A stretch of 64,000 bases of DNA from Entoloma clypeatum. Lineage: Eukaryota; Basidiomycota; Agaricomycetes; Agaricales; Entolomataceae. Location: positions 1,240,001 to 1,304,000 of the forward strand of contig OY751495.1 of NCBI GenBank assembly GCA_963565915.1, written 5' to 3'. Position 1 is the first letter of the stretch. Every line of letters begins with the position of its first letter. The position numbers were made by a program, and so were the translations under genes. Shown piece after piece: positions 10,300-21,873 of this stretch. Below the pieces are notes generated by a model. It was not told where the DNA came from, ran no database searches, and saw only the letters and a list, made by a program, of their open reading frames with translations.

Positions 10300-11397
10300 T
10301 TACTGGTTGACGTTTACAAAATCCTGCTGCGCTGCAGCCTGTCCGTTGTTCTGAGCCGGTTGGCCCTGCCGTCCATTATTAGCTTGGCGCGCTTGACGCC
10401 TCGCGTTGATTTGTCTCAAAATTTCCTCCTCCTCTTGTTCGTCGATCTGTTCGATCATTGCTGCTTGTACCCTGCGCTGCGGCCGTCTGCAATCTCAGGC
10501 AAAATGCCCCTGTCCGCCGCAGTTATAACAATTACCAGGAGCACGTCTCTGGTTCCTATCGACATCCATTGCATTTGGATCCCGTCGTGGTTGCTGCTGT
10601 TGTTGTTGTTGACCGTTTTGTTGTTGAGGACGGTATCCCCCATTCTGTTGTTGCCCAAAGGGCCTCTGTTGCTGCTGTTGTCCATATGTGGGCCGATTGC
10701 CCCATGTGTTACGTTGTTGTCCAAAGTTATTGCCAGTCCTCATGCCTGGTCTTGCTGCGAAGGTCTCTTCCGCTCTGCCGATTGCCAAAATTTCTTCACA
10801 GGTGCCCTGCACCGTGGACTTCCTCCTCCCTTGCTGGAAGAGTTGTTGCATGATAGATTCCTTGGCGTTCCTTTCCAAAAGGGTTACACCGTGCCTTTCC
10901 TCAATCTTGCCCTTGATCACCAGGGTCCCGAATTGCGTAATCCAATCATCGGTCTTCATTGAACCTTGCTTAAAGCTCTCGATTTTGGATCGGGCCCATT
11001 CGATCTCAGTGGTGGGACGAAACCTCGTTGTGATTTCACCAACTAGCTCTCGGTACATTGGCCAATCTTCTGATTCCATACATTGATTCAAACGGGTTTC
11101 CCCGTAAACTCCTGCTGTGGGACCGTCCAATCGTGACCACACTGCAATGCACACTTCTTCTTCTCCATTGAATAGTTCTCGGTTGACCCTGAGCCATGCG
11201 AGCATCTTAGTCCACCATACTGTGAACATTGCTTTGGATCCATTGTATTTGCCGGGATCCGCAGCGACTTCTAATTTCCTTCCACGATTGTTGTTTTGTG
11301 GGGGGGGGTGATTGAACAGTGGTATCGGAGGTAAGGGTGATGGTGCATGGTGGTGTTCAAATTCTTCATCAAATTGGGCATTGGTGCCTTCAGCCAT
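10300..11397 (-). pseudogene. Gypsy B gag, Gln-rich, CCHC knuckle broken by TGA
   Basis: Starts at ATG 11397 (MAEGTNAQFDEEFEHHH). A retrotransposon gag/capsid core (WWTKMLAWLRVNRELF; RFRPTTEIEWARSK) is followed by a long Gln/Asn/Arg-rich linker and a CCHC zinc knuckle (CYNCGGQGHFA) that stops at TGA 10495-10497, just before its last cysteine. Past that stop the frame stays open (DCRRPQRRVQAAMIEQ...) to TAA at 10300, so a single CGA to TGA change explains the truncation. It would form the particle and bind element RNA. Confidence 0.92.
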
Positions 11398-11977
11398 GAT
11401 GGTGTGATGAGGGGGAGTGGTTGTTTTTTGGAACAGTAGTACCTTGCGTCGGGCGCGCGACCCTGTTCTAACACTTAGGCGGGAAAAAATCTAAAAGAAA
11501 AAAAAACCCAAAGAGCGATCTGTTTACCCAGGTAGCCGATTTACCCGAGCAAAGGAAGATCTAGGAAAAATGAAGTCCACACGGTCAGATCCCCTACGCA
11601 CGCTGGACTGGTCGATATCCTGAAATAGGGTCGGGGGTTGGAACACCTTTTGCGATCTAGACGTGTACGGTCTGCTCTCTCCAACCGTCACACGTGCCAG
11701 CAGCTTTCCCAAAGGTTAGTTGCATCGGCCTTTGGTCACCTCAACACGGGACGGGCTCAACATTTCCCTATGTGTCTCAAACGGCAACGCTAGATATAGT
11801 GGGTGCGCCAAGTGTTTCTCTTCTTATCCCTGAAGTCCGGGAGATCCCCCTTAACGCTAGGGTCCACGTGTAATAACGAAGTGCGACTTTTAACGCAAAA
11901 GTGCGAAACGGCGGGGATAGTGATGATAGAGTGGGAAGTGTGTGTTTGGGCGGGCAAGTAGAAAGAGCTTGTTCTTC
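11398..11977 (-). other. Gypsy B 5' leader with self-priming PBS
   Basis: 580 bp untranslated leader. Two nucleotides inside the LTR the minus strand reads AGAACAAGCT (11966-11975), the exact complement of AGCTTGTTCT in the LTR (12085-12094), which begins 33 nt from the start of the TATATAA box (12121-12127). This matches a Tf1-type self-primer. No tRNA 3'-end complement is seen at this position. Confidence 0.75.
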
Positions 11978-12266
11978 TGTTGAGGCGACGCTAAGTCAAA
12001 CGACGTCGCGAGCCCAAACTTAGGAACGAAGTGGAAAGATGATAAGAGAACTGTATTGCCAAGAGACCCAGCGGGAATCTCAAGAGAACAAGCTATTGAA
12101 TACAAGTGAAAGTACCCTACTTATATATGTAAATTCCATGAGGCTGCGTTGTGGCAGCATCATGCTGCGTGATAATGATAAGATGTCCTCATGTATGATA
12201 TGATGTAGATAAGATAAGATCGAGATAAGATAAGATAAAGTGAAAGGTGAAAATACGATCATAACA
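11978..12266 (-). repeat. 5' LTR of Gypsy B
   Basis: 289 bp, same ends as 6088-6376. TATA box on the minus strand at 12127-12121; predicted transcript start near 12094. The outer flank CCAAA at 12267-12271 is the target duplication. Confidence 0.96.
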
Positions 12267-12415
12267 CCAAAAAGGTATGGGTTATGGGGTATCAGAGAGT
12301 TATGGGTTTTGGGTCTGATTTTCCTGCGAACCAACTTGGTGGATCGAAAATTCTATGGGTTTCCACAGTTTATGGGTTACCAGAGCTACAGTATGGGTTA
12401 GGAGGTAGTTGACTG

Positions 12416-12866
12416 TATATCAGTAAAATTTGATGGGTGATAGCGCTCACCCAGATCACTGGCAAGATACGGAAGATACCCAGTCTTCGTGGGCGATGTC
12501 CATCATTTTTTGAGGCGGCATGACAGATTTGATATACTCAATATCGAGAGTCTCTTCCTAGATCGTGCGTTAGTTATGCTACCTTCCCAACGTAACATGG
12601 TATGACCTCTCCAACGCCGTGTTCTGCACACCATTCACCAAGACTCGTCCTCAGAATTTCTCCCTGACTAAAAAGTCGAATGGCATGGGTTTACCAGAGC
12701 AACTGAGAGCCTTGTTGACGAGCTGTGAGAGCTGGTACCGTTTCTATGAGGCGGGAATCATGAACTTTTGTGATGGGAGAGGGTATGGCGTCTGAGTGGT
12801 GAACACCACCACGAGAGACACAGTCGCCAATGCCGAGGCCATCTGAAGACAACCAGGGTGCGAGAT
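12416..12866 (-). pseudogene. YTM1 pseudogene, 5' fragment (exons 1-2)
   Basis: The reverse strand aligns to exon 1, intron 1, exon 2 and the start of intron 2 of the intact gene at 32132-32560, including the N-terminal NLE region. It carries point changes (for example a TGA just after the GRGYGV-like stretch) and extends only about 25 bp upstream of the ATG before a hAT-like MITE begins. Together with 5117-5475 it forms one dead duplicate of YTM1 in which transposons later accumulated. Confidence 0.88.
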
Positions 12867-13302
12867 AGGGTTGCGGAAATAACTCGGCTGAGGTTCCTTA
12901 TCAGTAAATTACCACCGGCCGGCCAGGACCTAGATATTTACCGAGTAATTTACTGGCAGTAAATTACTCAGTCACATGCCAAAACATGACATTTTTTTTT
13001 TCTATTCTAAATTTTTCGCCATGAGGCTGCTGCGCCTGCAAAACAGACATATAGAATGTGTATGTGCATTGGTAATGGTATACCAATCTATTTTTGAGGT
13101 AGACTAAATTTCTATTTATAAAACTTTCGAGAGAGAGAAAGTTTTGAGAGCCTATCATTATATGGTCAGACTCGCTGCACATGACCTCAGTAATTTACCT
13201 GCTGAAAAGTGGGCCTTGGTAAATTACCAGTAAATTACTGGTAAATTACTTGTAAATAACTAAATCAGTAAATAACTAGAGTTATTTCCACAACCCTAGC
13301 AC
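12867..13302. mobile_element. hAT-like MITE upstream of the YTM1 pseudogene
   Basis: About 436 bp. The 19-nt inverted ends (AGGGTTGCGGAAATAACTC at 12867-12885 and its complement at 13279-13297) have one CpG/TpG mismatch. An 8-bp repeat TGCGAGAT lies on both sides (12859-12866 and 13303-13310), although the right copy is 5 nt outside the inverted end. The interior is full of short GTAAATTAC-like inverted repeats. 8-bp TSD and an AGGG end suggest the hAT superfamily. Confidence 0.65.
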
Positions 13303-13521
13303 TGCGAGATCGAAAAATGTTTATGGGCACGTGATCGTACTCTCCAGTTGTCCAAATATGGAAGTCCGAGTCACGTGGCGACTCGGACCTTTATCGCACA
13401 CGGTCATGTTATTTACTTACATAAACACTTCCTTTTTATATCGCTCAACGCACTCAGTCGTTTTATCACCGACTGAGGTTACGGTCCAACGTTTAGTTCT
13501 TAACAGAGCAAGCTTCAAACT

Positions 13522-15520
13522 CTACAACCTCAACATGTCCTCAAACTTTCCAAAAATAATGGCACTCATACACACCGCCTCCCTCATCTCCAGCAGATTC
13601 TACCAACAACAATAAATCAACATCCGGATCCCATAAAAGAGAGAGAGACGGAATTCAGGGAGGAAAACACCCACATCGATCAACTCATTTGGCAAACCCC
13701 TCATCGCCAACTGACTCCATCTCGCCAACCCAGGCAACAAGCCCGCAAGCCGGATCCTAACCGCCTCCCCACCAGCACTCCCAACAGGCTGCTCCGACGC
13801 CACAAACACATTCTTCTCCAGGTTCGCAAACAGAATCTCCGTCGCGCGGTCGAGGCACACCTCCAGCGCATGCGCAAAGTCTGCCGAGGCGATGATGGAC
13901 CGAGTTTCGTCCAGGAGCGCGCTAAACGCCGGCGGTTGGGTATATGGATGCAGTTGGACGTTGGAGTGCAGAGTTTGGGGCGGCATGGCAGCTGAAAGGG
14001 AGGATAACTGGGAGGAGGAGAGGTCGTCGAATTCGAGGGGCTCGAGGCAGGGAGAAAGGCCGGAGGGGAAGCCGCCCTGCGTCAGGACGTGTTGGACGGT
14101 TTCGGGTGTTGGTGGAAGGAGGGAGGAGAGGAAACTGGCGATGAGCACCGCGATTAAGTCATTTAGACAAGAACAAACAGCGAAAGGGAGACATACTTGA
14201 TCCGCCGTTCCGTGCCTTCGAACGTCACTTCGTGTTCTACCCTCCGTCGGACGTCGCCCACGAGCCTGTGCAAGTCGATCGCCGCAAGCTTGCTTTTCAA
14301 AGAGACCCTGGTTTGGCAGCATGAGGACGCTGCCTGGTGTCTAGAATGCATAAATACTCACCCATCAAACACTTCCTCGACGCCTCTCCGCACTCGCTCC
14401 CCGACATCCTTCCACCCAACATGCAATATCCACCAACTCATGGTCAAAAACCGAGCCTCGACCTCTTGGGTGATCGGCTCCACGTCTGCCTCGTTGTCTT
14501 CGTCGCCCCCAAGCATGTCGGACATGTCCCCAGAAAGCAGTTTCTCGAATGAGTCGGACCCAAGCAACATATTGCTGATGGAAAATTGAGCCACGAACGT
14601 CGCCTGCATCCGCTCGTCCCGTTCAAGTTGCACGACGGATTGGACGTATTTCGAGCGTGCAAGAAGTGTCAGTTGTATGGCAGTAAGAAGCGAGAGCAGA
14701 GTGGTTGAATACAACGTTGTCAATGTCCGAGTAAGCGCTGAATGAAATGGACCATGTCAGAACGCGTCACAAATTGGCGGAGAAGCAAGGAAAAAGTGTT
14801 CATACTGAGGATTTTGACGTCGTTCCATAGTTCTGCAGTAGTCCGTGTAGCACTCGTGTCGGAGATCATGGAGTCGCTCATTCCCGTATCTGACTGGGAA
14901 AGGTGAGGAAACTGAGCTCGGCAAACGAGCAGGCAGGGATGTATCATACCGGAGTGGACCCCACGGCTGAACTGTCCTCAGTCACTGAGGTGGTCACCGA
15001 CGCTACCATATCGAGATTGCCATCTTCGTTCGACAATGACGCGATGGAGACGACAGCAGAGCCCATGTCAGATTGGGCATCGCGTTCCTGGACGATGTCG
15101 ATGCTAGACGCGAGACTGGAAGGCGGGCGTTCTTGGCGCCGCCGAACGGCGTGTCGTGCTTTCGACCTGTTCTGCAGCTCCTGTGTCAGACCTTCCACGT
15201 CCATGTTTGTCAAAATGTGGTCGGCGAGTGTCTGGATGAGGGCAAGGACGGTGAACGAGACATCTTCCTGTGTCTGGGTGAATCTTCGGTTCAGACTTGT
15301 CTATGCACATCAGTAAACTCTTTTTTAAAAAGGAAGAGAAGGGGGGTGGGTGTGCAACTCACGTCTCGCGCGCGGCCCGCTCCTCCTCAAGTTTGTGTTT
15401 GACCTCCTCAAGTCGATCGTGTATATAGCCTCTTGCTATGTAAAGACCGCCAGCGACTGCAGAGATTTTAGAAACGCCTGCCCGTCGTTCTGCAATGTAG
15501 GATTTGACGGAATGAAACAT
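13522..15520 (-). CDS. PEX3: peroxin-3 (Pex3), peroxisome membrane biogenesis factor
   Basis: Pex3 anchors in the peroxisomal/ER membrane and docks Pex19 with newly made membrane proteins. The model is seven exons: 15520-15363, 15295-14950, 14893-14806, 14737-14362, 14307-14197, 14134-13675, 13599-13522, giving 538 aa with all junctions GT-AG and in phase. The N-terminus (MFHSVKSYIAERRAGVSK, then a hydrophobic segment around residues 18-34) is the membrane anchor. A Ser/Asp-rich insert around residues 75-165 is typical of fungal Pex3. The conserved core reads LYSTTLLSLLTAIQLTLLAR and WWILHVGWKDVGERV, and the end reads MSAIIFGKFEDML. The length is in the usual fungal range. The next gene is divergent, with about 290 bp between the start codons. 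Confidence 0.93.
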
Positions 15521-15807
15521 GAGGGGAATGCCAACGACCGGACTTCCAAATTAGACGGGACGCTTGCACCGATGTCAACTGGTAAGTAGTCCTCGAATCC
15601 ACCAAGTCTTTTGTCTGAACCAAACTACATAGAGAGGAGCTGTTCACTGCTGATTCAAGCTCCTGCCTCGGCCCTCAGGGTCATCATGGAGTTGGGTCCT
15701 GAGTTCACCGTCTGCTAATTACTTATCCAATTTTGCCTGCCTATATAAACACTCCACCGCGAATTCAAGGTCCCCATTTCCTTCCCTTCTTCCCCACCAC
15801 TCACGTT

Positions 15808-16951
15808 ATGTCAGACTCCACGGCCAGCAGGAAGACCAAGCCTCGCTTTGCTCTCTTCAAAGCCCTGTTCCGCAGAGAACAGAAGCAGACACCCCCATCA
15901 CCGCCTACTGAGCCTAGTCCGACGGTATGTCCTTGTCACCTACCCACAGAAGAAACCCAGTTAATGCCCTTCGTCGTAGACTCAAAGCAACGGTGAAGGT
16001 GACGACGCCATCTCCGTCCCTCAAGACCCGTCCACCACCCAGGTCGGTCGTCGCCCCCTGCTCTCCCGTATCAAACACATACTGAACACGGTGATGACCC
16101 CCCAGCGCCAGGACGCCCCGCCGGCCTCCTCCCTTGATGAACCCGCCCCCCAGCCCGTCTCCCGCCCCGCCTCTCCATCTCAACCCAACACCACGTCCGA
16201 CTTCGCCCACGCACGCCTCCCCTCTCCCCGGCCGACGTCCTGCGACTCACACTCCGGTGCCGCCCCTGCCGAAATCACTTTCTTCGGCAACATAGAACCT
16301 CAGGCAGCCTCCTTCGACCTGCAGCTCCTGCACCTCAAAGGCTCCCCCGCCTCCTCCCTCGACCTCGTCCCCCAGCTCAAGCAACAGCACCACCAACCTG
16401 GGCCCTCTCTCGCCTCTATCCCCGACAGCCCGCTCGACCCCTTCTACCGCGGCCCTCTCCCCGCCGAACCCACCGACTCCTCTTCAGTCAGTCCCCCAAC
16501 TCCTTTTCTTTCCTCCACCCCCACCCCCACCTCCCCCACCCCTCACTAACCCACAACCCCCCTACAGCCCTCCACCCCAACAACCCCAACAACACCCACC
16601 CAATGGTCCCAAGCCCTAGCAGCCGCCTGCACCCGCCTCAAAACCACCCTCTCCAAACGGGACACCGCCGAGTCCGACGTCAACGCCCACTTCGCCGCTT
16701 TACAAGCCGCACAGCACCGCCTCGCCACGCTCGTCACCCACTGCGATATCGACACCCGCAAGGTGCACCACGTCCTCGAGACAGCCAAGCAGGCCGGCGT
16801 ATCCCTCCAGGTCCCAGACGAGTTCAAGAGCCTCCCGGGACCCACGGCGCCTTCCCGGCGCTCGGTGGCCAGTCTGGAGGAGAATGACCACGTGGGGCCT
16901 CTCCTTTTCAAAGGACGGAGGGCACCGCTCACGGTCGAGAACGCCCTCTGA
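15808..16951 (+). CDS. hypothetical protein, Pro/Ser-rich with C-terminal helical domain (335 aa)
   Basis: Three exons (15808-15924, 15980-16486, 16568-16951) give a 335-aa product in frame. The start is the first ATG after a TATA-like region (TATATAA near 15740). The N-terminus is basic (RKTKPRFALFKALFRRE). The middle is a long Pro/Ser/Ala-rich, probably disordered, stretch. The C-terminal 120 residues form likely helices (WSQALAAACTRLKTTLSKRD; AALQAAQHRLATLVTHCDID) and end in PLTVENAL. There is no signal peptide, membrane segment or known motif. The second intron has a weak donor (GTCAGT), so that junction is less certain. Function unknown. Confidence 0.65.
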
Positions 16952-17954
16952 GTTCCTTCTTTCCTTCCTCTCTGATTCTGCGGTGGTTCCTTCTTCGTTC
17001 GTTTTCCCCCCCCCCCTGTGGGTCGAGTCTTCTTCCTAGCAAAAGGCACATACATACTTCACGCTCTCTAGTCCAACCCTCAACACATTCATTTTACCCA
17101 TTCTTACTATATTATCCTACTAGTTAGTCCCGTAACATATTACTACATACATCCACCTTGCGTCAATGCAACGAGTGTTATTCTGCCTCATCGCCCCTGC
17201 ACAATTGCCAAGTCTCAAATGAATAAGAATGCTCAATCATTGTCCGACGCTGCCATGTAATCATATCTCGCATAAGTATAATAACCACAGTGTACATACA
17301 TACACAATGGACTACTTTTCATGATAACATATACAAAAACACAATAGTTACGTTGAGACATATGTATATAACAATCCCAAAAATCATCCGTATGCAGGAA
17401 AAAAAAATTGAACAGATGCAAAGCAATGGTTCAATGACAGAGGACAAGGCCGTATGGTTCACGACGCAAATTAATGCAGATAGAACAAGATGCGGATGAT
17501 GGTGCTGAGGACGATGATGGGAAATATATATAGCAAAGGACAGCGCTGAATAGGAAAAGATGCAAAGCAAGTGATAATAAAACAACAAATGAACAGAGAT
17601 GGGGTACGGATCATAAGGGACGGGAAGCACGGGCGTAGGAGAAAAGGGATGGTGTCCAAGAGCCAGGTTCTTGGGGGACGTGGGCGGGAAGGGGAACAAC
17701 CTTTGTATAACGGCGATCGTGGTTCCCTCAACGGGGGCGGGGTAAGACCCCAGAATCGACGGTTCGGCGAATTCGAGGCAACAACAAGAATGCCATACGC
17801 CACCGCGGGAGCAAGAGGGGAAGCAAATGTCCCTAGGGACAAAACGGCGGCGCGCTTCCTGAAAAGAACCGAGCCTAAAGCCCAAGTCAGCCCACAGCCA
17901 AATATGCATACAAGAAGAAACGCCACTTACCCCAAACCCCTCTGCACCGATGCC
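16952..17954. other. convergent intergenic region, no gene seen
   Basis: 3' flanks of the hypothetical gene and of casein kinase I. AT-rich in the middle. Open frames here are short and lack conserved motifs. Confidence 0.5.
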
Positions 17955-19322
17955 TCATCTCCAACCCACCTTCTCGCCCGTTCCACTCGGGCTCTCTCGC
18001 CTCTTCCTACACGCCTCACAGAACCTGCCCCTATGCCCCTCACTCACCGTCCTCCGGCCTCCCTGTTCCCCTCCCTTCGCCGGACTCTTGCCAGGCGAAG
18101 GCGGCGGCACACTCCAGTCAAAACCACCATCGTACCTCACCCCAGCCCGCGCCCCCAACCCCCTAAAAAGTGCCCTCAGCCCCTCATAGTCTGGCAAATC
18201 ATCAAACTCCAGCCCGCGTGCGTACCGGTACAGCACGTCAAACTCGGGTGGCAGTCCAAGCGTAAGGTGGGGCTCGGCCTCGAGCTTGGCATCGCGGATG
18301 AGGTCCCAAGTGGCGGAAATAGGGTTGTAGTGCCGCTGGTGGTGGTTTGCATGCGGTTTGGACGGCTGTTTGCGAGGCGACTGGGTGCGTGGTAGAGGGT
18401 CAGATTTGGATGGCAAGGAGGGCAAGTGGGACGATGAGAATGATGATTGGGGTGGGGGCGTGTTGGGTGCGCGGATTTTCCGCCAAGGCAGAGTGCCACG
18501 GAGAAAGTATATGAGCATGTACGCAAGAGACTCGAGGTCGTCTCGGCGTGACGATTCTGCAAAAGCCGAGCCATGTGAGTTCTCACCGGAACAAAGACAA
18601 AGAAGGAAAAGGGATCACGCACCCACACCCAAGTGTGTATTGATCGCAGCGAAAAGAGACGTGCCCACCCCATGGAAGCCGTCCTGTTTATATGGAATAT
18701 GTGCGGAGGTCTTTGGGTCCCTAAACTTTTTCGCAAGGCCAAAGTCAATGACGTTGACCATATGAGCGGCGCTGCCGACGCCCATGACGAAATTCGCTGG
18801 TTTTATATCGCGGTGTACGAGCGAATGTGAGTGTATAAACTCTATGCGGGAGATCTGCAGAGAGGGGGGTAAGACAGGGACCGCCAAGACATTGTAGAGC
18901 GGCGAACGCGACATACAAGTTGATCTGCCAGTAGCAGGACGGTCTTGAGGGAGAAGTGGCGGTTGCACATCTTGAAAAGGTCTTCGAGGGAAGGCCCCAG
19001 GAGATCGATGACCAGAACATTGTAGTCGCCCTTTCTGCCGGACCACATTATCCAGGGGACGCCTGTGCCACCCATGAGGGTCTTGTATATCTTGGACTCC
19101 TGACGGAGGGGGCTGTTTGAGTTTTTGTTTGCAACGGCGGGTTCGAGCTTGATGGCGACCTCCTTGCCTGCGACGGTGTGGACGCCGAGGAAAACGGTGC
19201 CTTGGGCGAGTGAGCGCGCTGTAGATGGCGACGACGACGACACCAATGAACGTACCGCAGCCTCCGTTGGCGATTTCCTCCTCGAGACGGTATTTGCCAC
19301 CGAACGTGAAGTCGTCCATCAT
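17955..19322 (-). CDS. casein kinase I family Ser/Thr protein kinase
   Basis: Four exons (19322-19256, 19200-18917, 18854-18623, 18556-17955) give 394 aa, all GT-AG and in phase. Kinase landmarks: VAIKLE with Lys40, the CK1-typical [20 protein letters not shown], catalytic HRDIKPAN at 131-138, DFGLAKKF at 154-161, and [21 protein letters not shown]1 enzymes phosphorylate acidic or primed sites in trafficking, DNA repair and ribosome maturation. Unusually, a Pro/Ser/Lys-rich insert of roughly 45 residues follows the LPWRKI segment, ahead of [19 protein letters not shown]. The tail after the kinase fold is short and has no C-terminal Cys-Cys lipidation motif, unlike Yck-type enzymes. The family is secure; the paralogue is not assigned. 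Confidence 0.93.
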
Positions 19323-19974
19323 TGCAGGGCGTTGTGTAAAGCCTGAGCGTTCCACCAACAAACCCAATTCGCGTGTCTTAGTCAGCACCTTCTGATCACA
19401 ACACAAACACAATCCCGTGACATTTGAAAAACACCGACTTTATCCCGAGAAACCAAGCTGTTGCCAACGCGCCTCGGCACTTGGCACCATGACGGCGCAG
19501 CCTTCCCGCAGCCTCCTCACGGGGTTCAGCTTCCCTGGTCGTCCATGAATACTTTGCACACTTCCGTCCTTGAAAGCATCACTCCGCAACACGGTCACGC
19601 CGGCCAACGTCGAACCCAAAACCGAATTTGTACACCGTGACCTCCGAATCTATCGGACAACGCTCACGTCCCTGCGGAACATACTCGTGTCGGTGTCAAC
19701 TTCTCGCTGTCGGTCGTCTCACAGACCCATACATAATTATGTGATCTTCCTGATATATTATCAATTAAATGACCTTTCGCTAAGTATGTGTGTTTCTCGA
19801 CCTGTCTCAAGCCTCATAAATCACAGACGCGCTCATCTGGCCCACTGCTGAGATTTCCGATGCACTGATTTCACGCTCTGCTTGTGTTCTCATCCATCTT
19901 TTCGCTCCTCACGCATGTCACCCCCTCCACCATTGCGCCCGAAATTCGTGACGAGCTCATACCTCGTCGCGTAC
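19323..19974. other. intergenic region upstream of casein kinase I
   Basis: Contains the kinase promoter and the 3' flank of the zinc-finger-like gene. No coding or RNA feature is evident. Confidence 0.4.
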
Positions 19975-21873
19975 CTATATTTCGCCCCAGGTGACGGCGG
20001 GACTCCTGTAAAATTTCAACATGTTTCCAAGCACAGAAAGAGCAAACATTGGCGCACCAGTTGCAAACGGCGCCTCCTCCCAGTACGCGCGCTCCTCCGG
20101 ACGCAATGCGTCAAGATCTTGCGGCACTCCTTCCAGGCCCAGTCTCTCTCGCCCGCGTGTATCTTTTTCGTCGTGCCTCGAGCTCGAAGCGGACGCTTCA
20201 TTCGCCGCATGCGTCGTCGCAAACTCTCCCCCGCTAACCTCTCCCGAAGTCCAGTCCCGGCCCAACTCGTGCACATCGCGGATCGCCACATGATAATCCG
20301 TCTCATCCTCCGGCCTACTGGCAGACCGTCGGACCTGTAGAGCGGGACCAGGACTCCCGCTCTCGCGCGAACTGGATCGCACATCGGGAGGCTCTCCGCC
20401 AGGATCCCCCGAAGCAGCGGCTGAGTGATGACGGTGTTCTAAATTTCGAGCCTCCCCTGCCATGGAAGCCATCATCGGAGTCGGCGTATCAAGAAAATCT
20501 TGTCGATGGTGGTAGTGGATCTCCATCGATTCCACGCCCCTCTTATCGGACTCGAACAGGTCCGGCTTCGCCGTACCCATCACTTGATCGCCGTTTGAAC
20601 TCTGCCATGTCCCCCCCGTCTGGAATTCATCCTCGTATGGCGTCGCCCCAATCGCCTTTTTGCCTAACCCTTTTTGCCGCCTCCGCTAAATAAATAAATA
20701 AAAAACAACGGGGGAAACAGTCAATCACCATCCCCAAAAACGTCAAATACCAGAAAAGCACAAAGATGGCAACGGCAATCGCGGTTCCATCAGAAATTGG
20801 AACGAATTGCAAAAGACCCACCGTTCTCTCAGCGAGCTCCGCCCTCTTCTTCTTGATCGCCTTGCACCGATCGCGATGCTTCTCCCAGAATCCAAGATAA
20901 AACTGATACCTCCCATCCAGCCGTATCGTTTTCCTACACCCCCTACACACCACGCTGTTTGCCTCCACCTTCCCCGCCCACTCGTCCGCCTCCATCATCT
21001 GCGCGCGCACCGCAGCACTCATCACATTCTTCCGCGTCCCCGCGCCCGCGCGTCGCTTCTTCGCTGGCGGCGGCGATGGCGAAGCCGAATGCGCTTCATC
21101 AGCCTTTCTCCGCTGCGGCCCAGGCGCAGCGGGAGCGCTAAAATACCGGAACATTGTAAACGGGGGAGGGACCGACGTATTTGCGTCGCGCATAGACGGT
21201 TCTTGCGGTGACCATCGCACCTGCGATGAAAGCGCATGGGCATGCTCTCTAGCATCTCGCAAGTCGTCAAAATCCCGATACCGGCGCTCATGGCTTGTGA
21301 ACCTATTTTTCCTTTCACCGTCAGTCCCAATTTCCTTGATACTCCCAGATTATGGGCCCTTACGCTTCGTCGCGATCCAGAGGCTTCATTGGTGATGTCC
21401 ACACTGGTGAGTCCTCGCTCCCCCGCGTAGAACGACCCTGTTGACCTGCGCCGCCAACATGCGGCTGCGGATACTTATCTCTCCCTTCTTTCCACGTATC
21501 CCTACACAAAGATACAAACCAAAAAAAAAAAAAAGGAACTCGTCACCGCAGAAACAAAGCTATGGCAACGCGAAATGCCTTACCTCCGCACGGTCCCAGT
21601 CCCTTGACCGATGGCCGGACAAACCCGATGATGCGCCTGCACGACCTGGTCGAACCCAGGTGCCGTCTTCACACACGGAAACGTCCAAAGACACCCACCA
21701 CACATGTACTTCTCGCCATCTGGTACCCCACTCCCCGAGTCAGGCGGCAGCAACGCCAGGCGTCTCGGTTGGTTTTCATGTCGATGGTGATACCCATCAT
21801 CATAAGCGGCGCTCCTGCCTCCACCACTCCCCCGATCCCCACCGCTGCTCCCCGACGAGCACGGGCGCTCCAT
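19975..21873 (-). CDS. hypothetical protein with two zinc-finger-like CxxC...HxxxC modules (539 aa)
   Basis: Four exons (21873-21584, 21501-21364, 21302-20822, 20685-19975) join in phase to 539 aa. I do not recognise a named family. Two similar modules stand out: MCGGCLWTF...QAHHRVCPAI in exon 1 (about residues 57-88) and VCRGCRKTIRL...WEKHRDRCKAI in exon 3. Each has CxxC, about 20 residues, then HxxxC and a following Ala-Ile, so each probably binds one zinc ion. Between them lies KKRRAGAGTRK, a plausible nuclear signal. The C-terminal half is acidic, Ser/Glu-rich and low in structure, ending MLKFYRSPAVTWGEI. A DNA- or protein-binding nuclear role is inferred only. The first ATG is the least certain point, since an upstream exon cannot be excluded. 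Confidence 0.68.

Larger units (their letters stand above)
6088..12266 (-). mobile_element. complete Gypsy family B element (chromovirus), inactivated
   Basis: 6,179 bp on the minus strand: 5' LTR at right, leader, gag, pol with chromodomain, purine tract, 3' LTR at left. The 5-bp target duplication CCAAA is present at 6083-6087 and 12267-12271. The LTRs differ at about six of 289 positions, all transitions and four of them at CpG, so insertion is fairly recent. Coding capacity is lost through TGA stops, a frameshift and a mutated protease motif. Confidence 0.96.
5476..12415. mobile_element. pogo/Tc1-like TIR element in YTM1 pseudogene intron 2 (host of Gypsy B)
   Basis: Terminal inverted repeats of 24 nt with one mismatch: CAGTCAACTCCC... 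at 5476-5499 and its complement ending at 12415. TATA stands on both sides (5472-5475; 12416-12419), and the intact YTM1 intron 2 has a single TATA at this place. A CAGT terminus next to TA is typical of Tc1/mariner-pogo elements. Subterminal CCCATA/TATGGG motifs recur at both ends. Without the inserted Gypsy B element it would be only about 0.75 kb, so it is non-autonomous or internally deleted. Confidence 0.8.

Noticed and set aside
17571..18395. Long plus-strand frame at 17.6-18.4 kb
   Set aside because: It is antisense to the last exon of casein kinase I, whose motifs and splice phases are clear.
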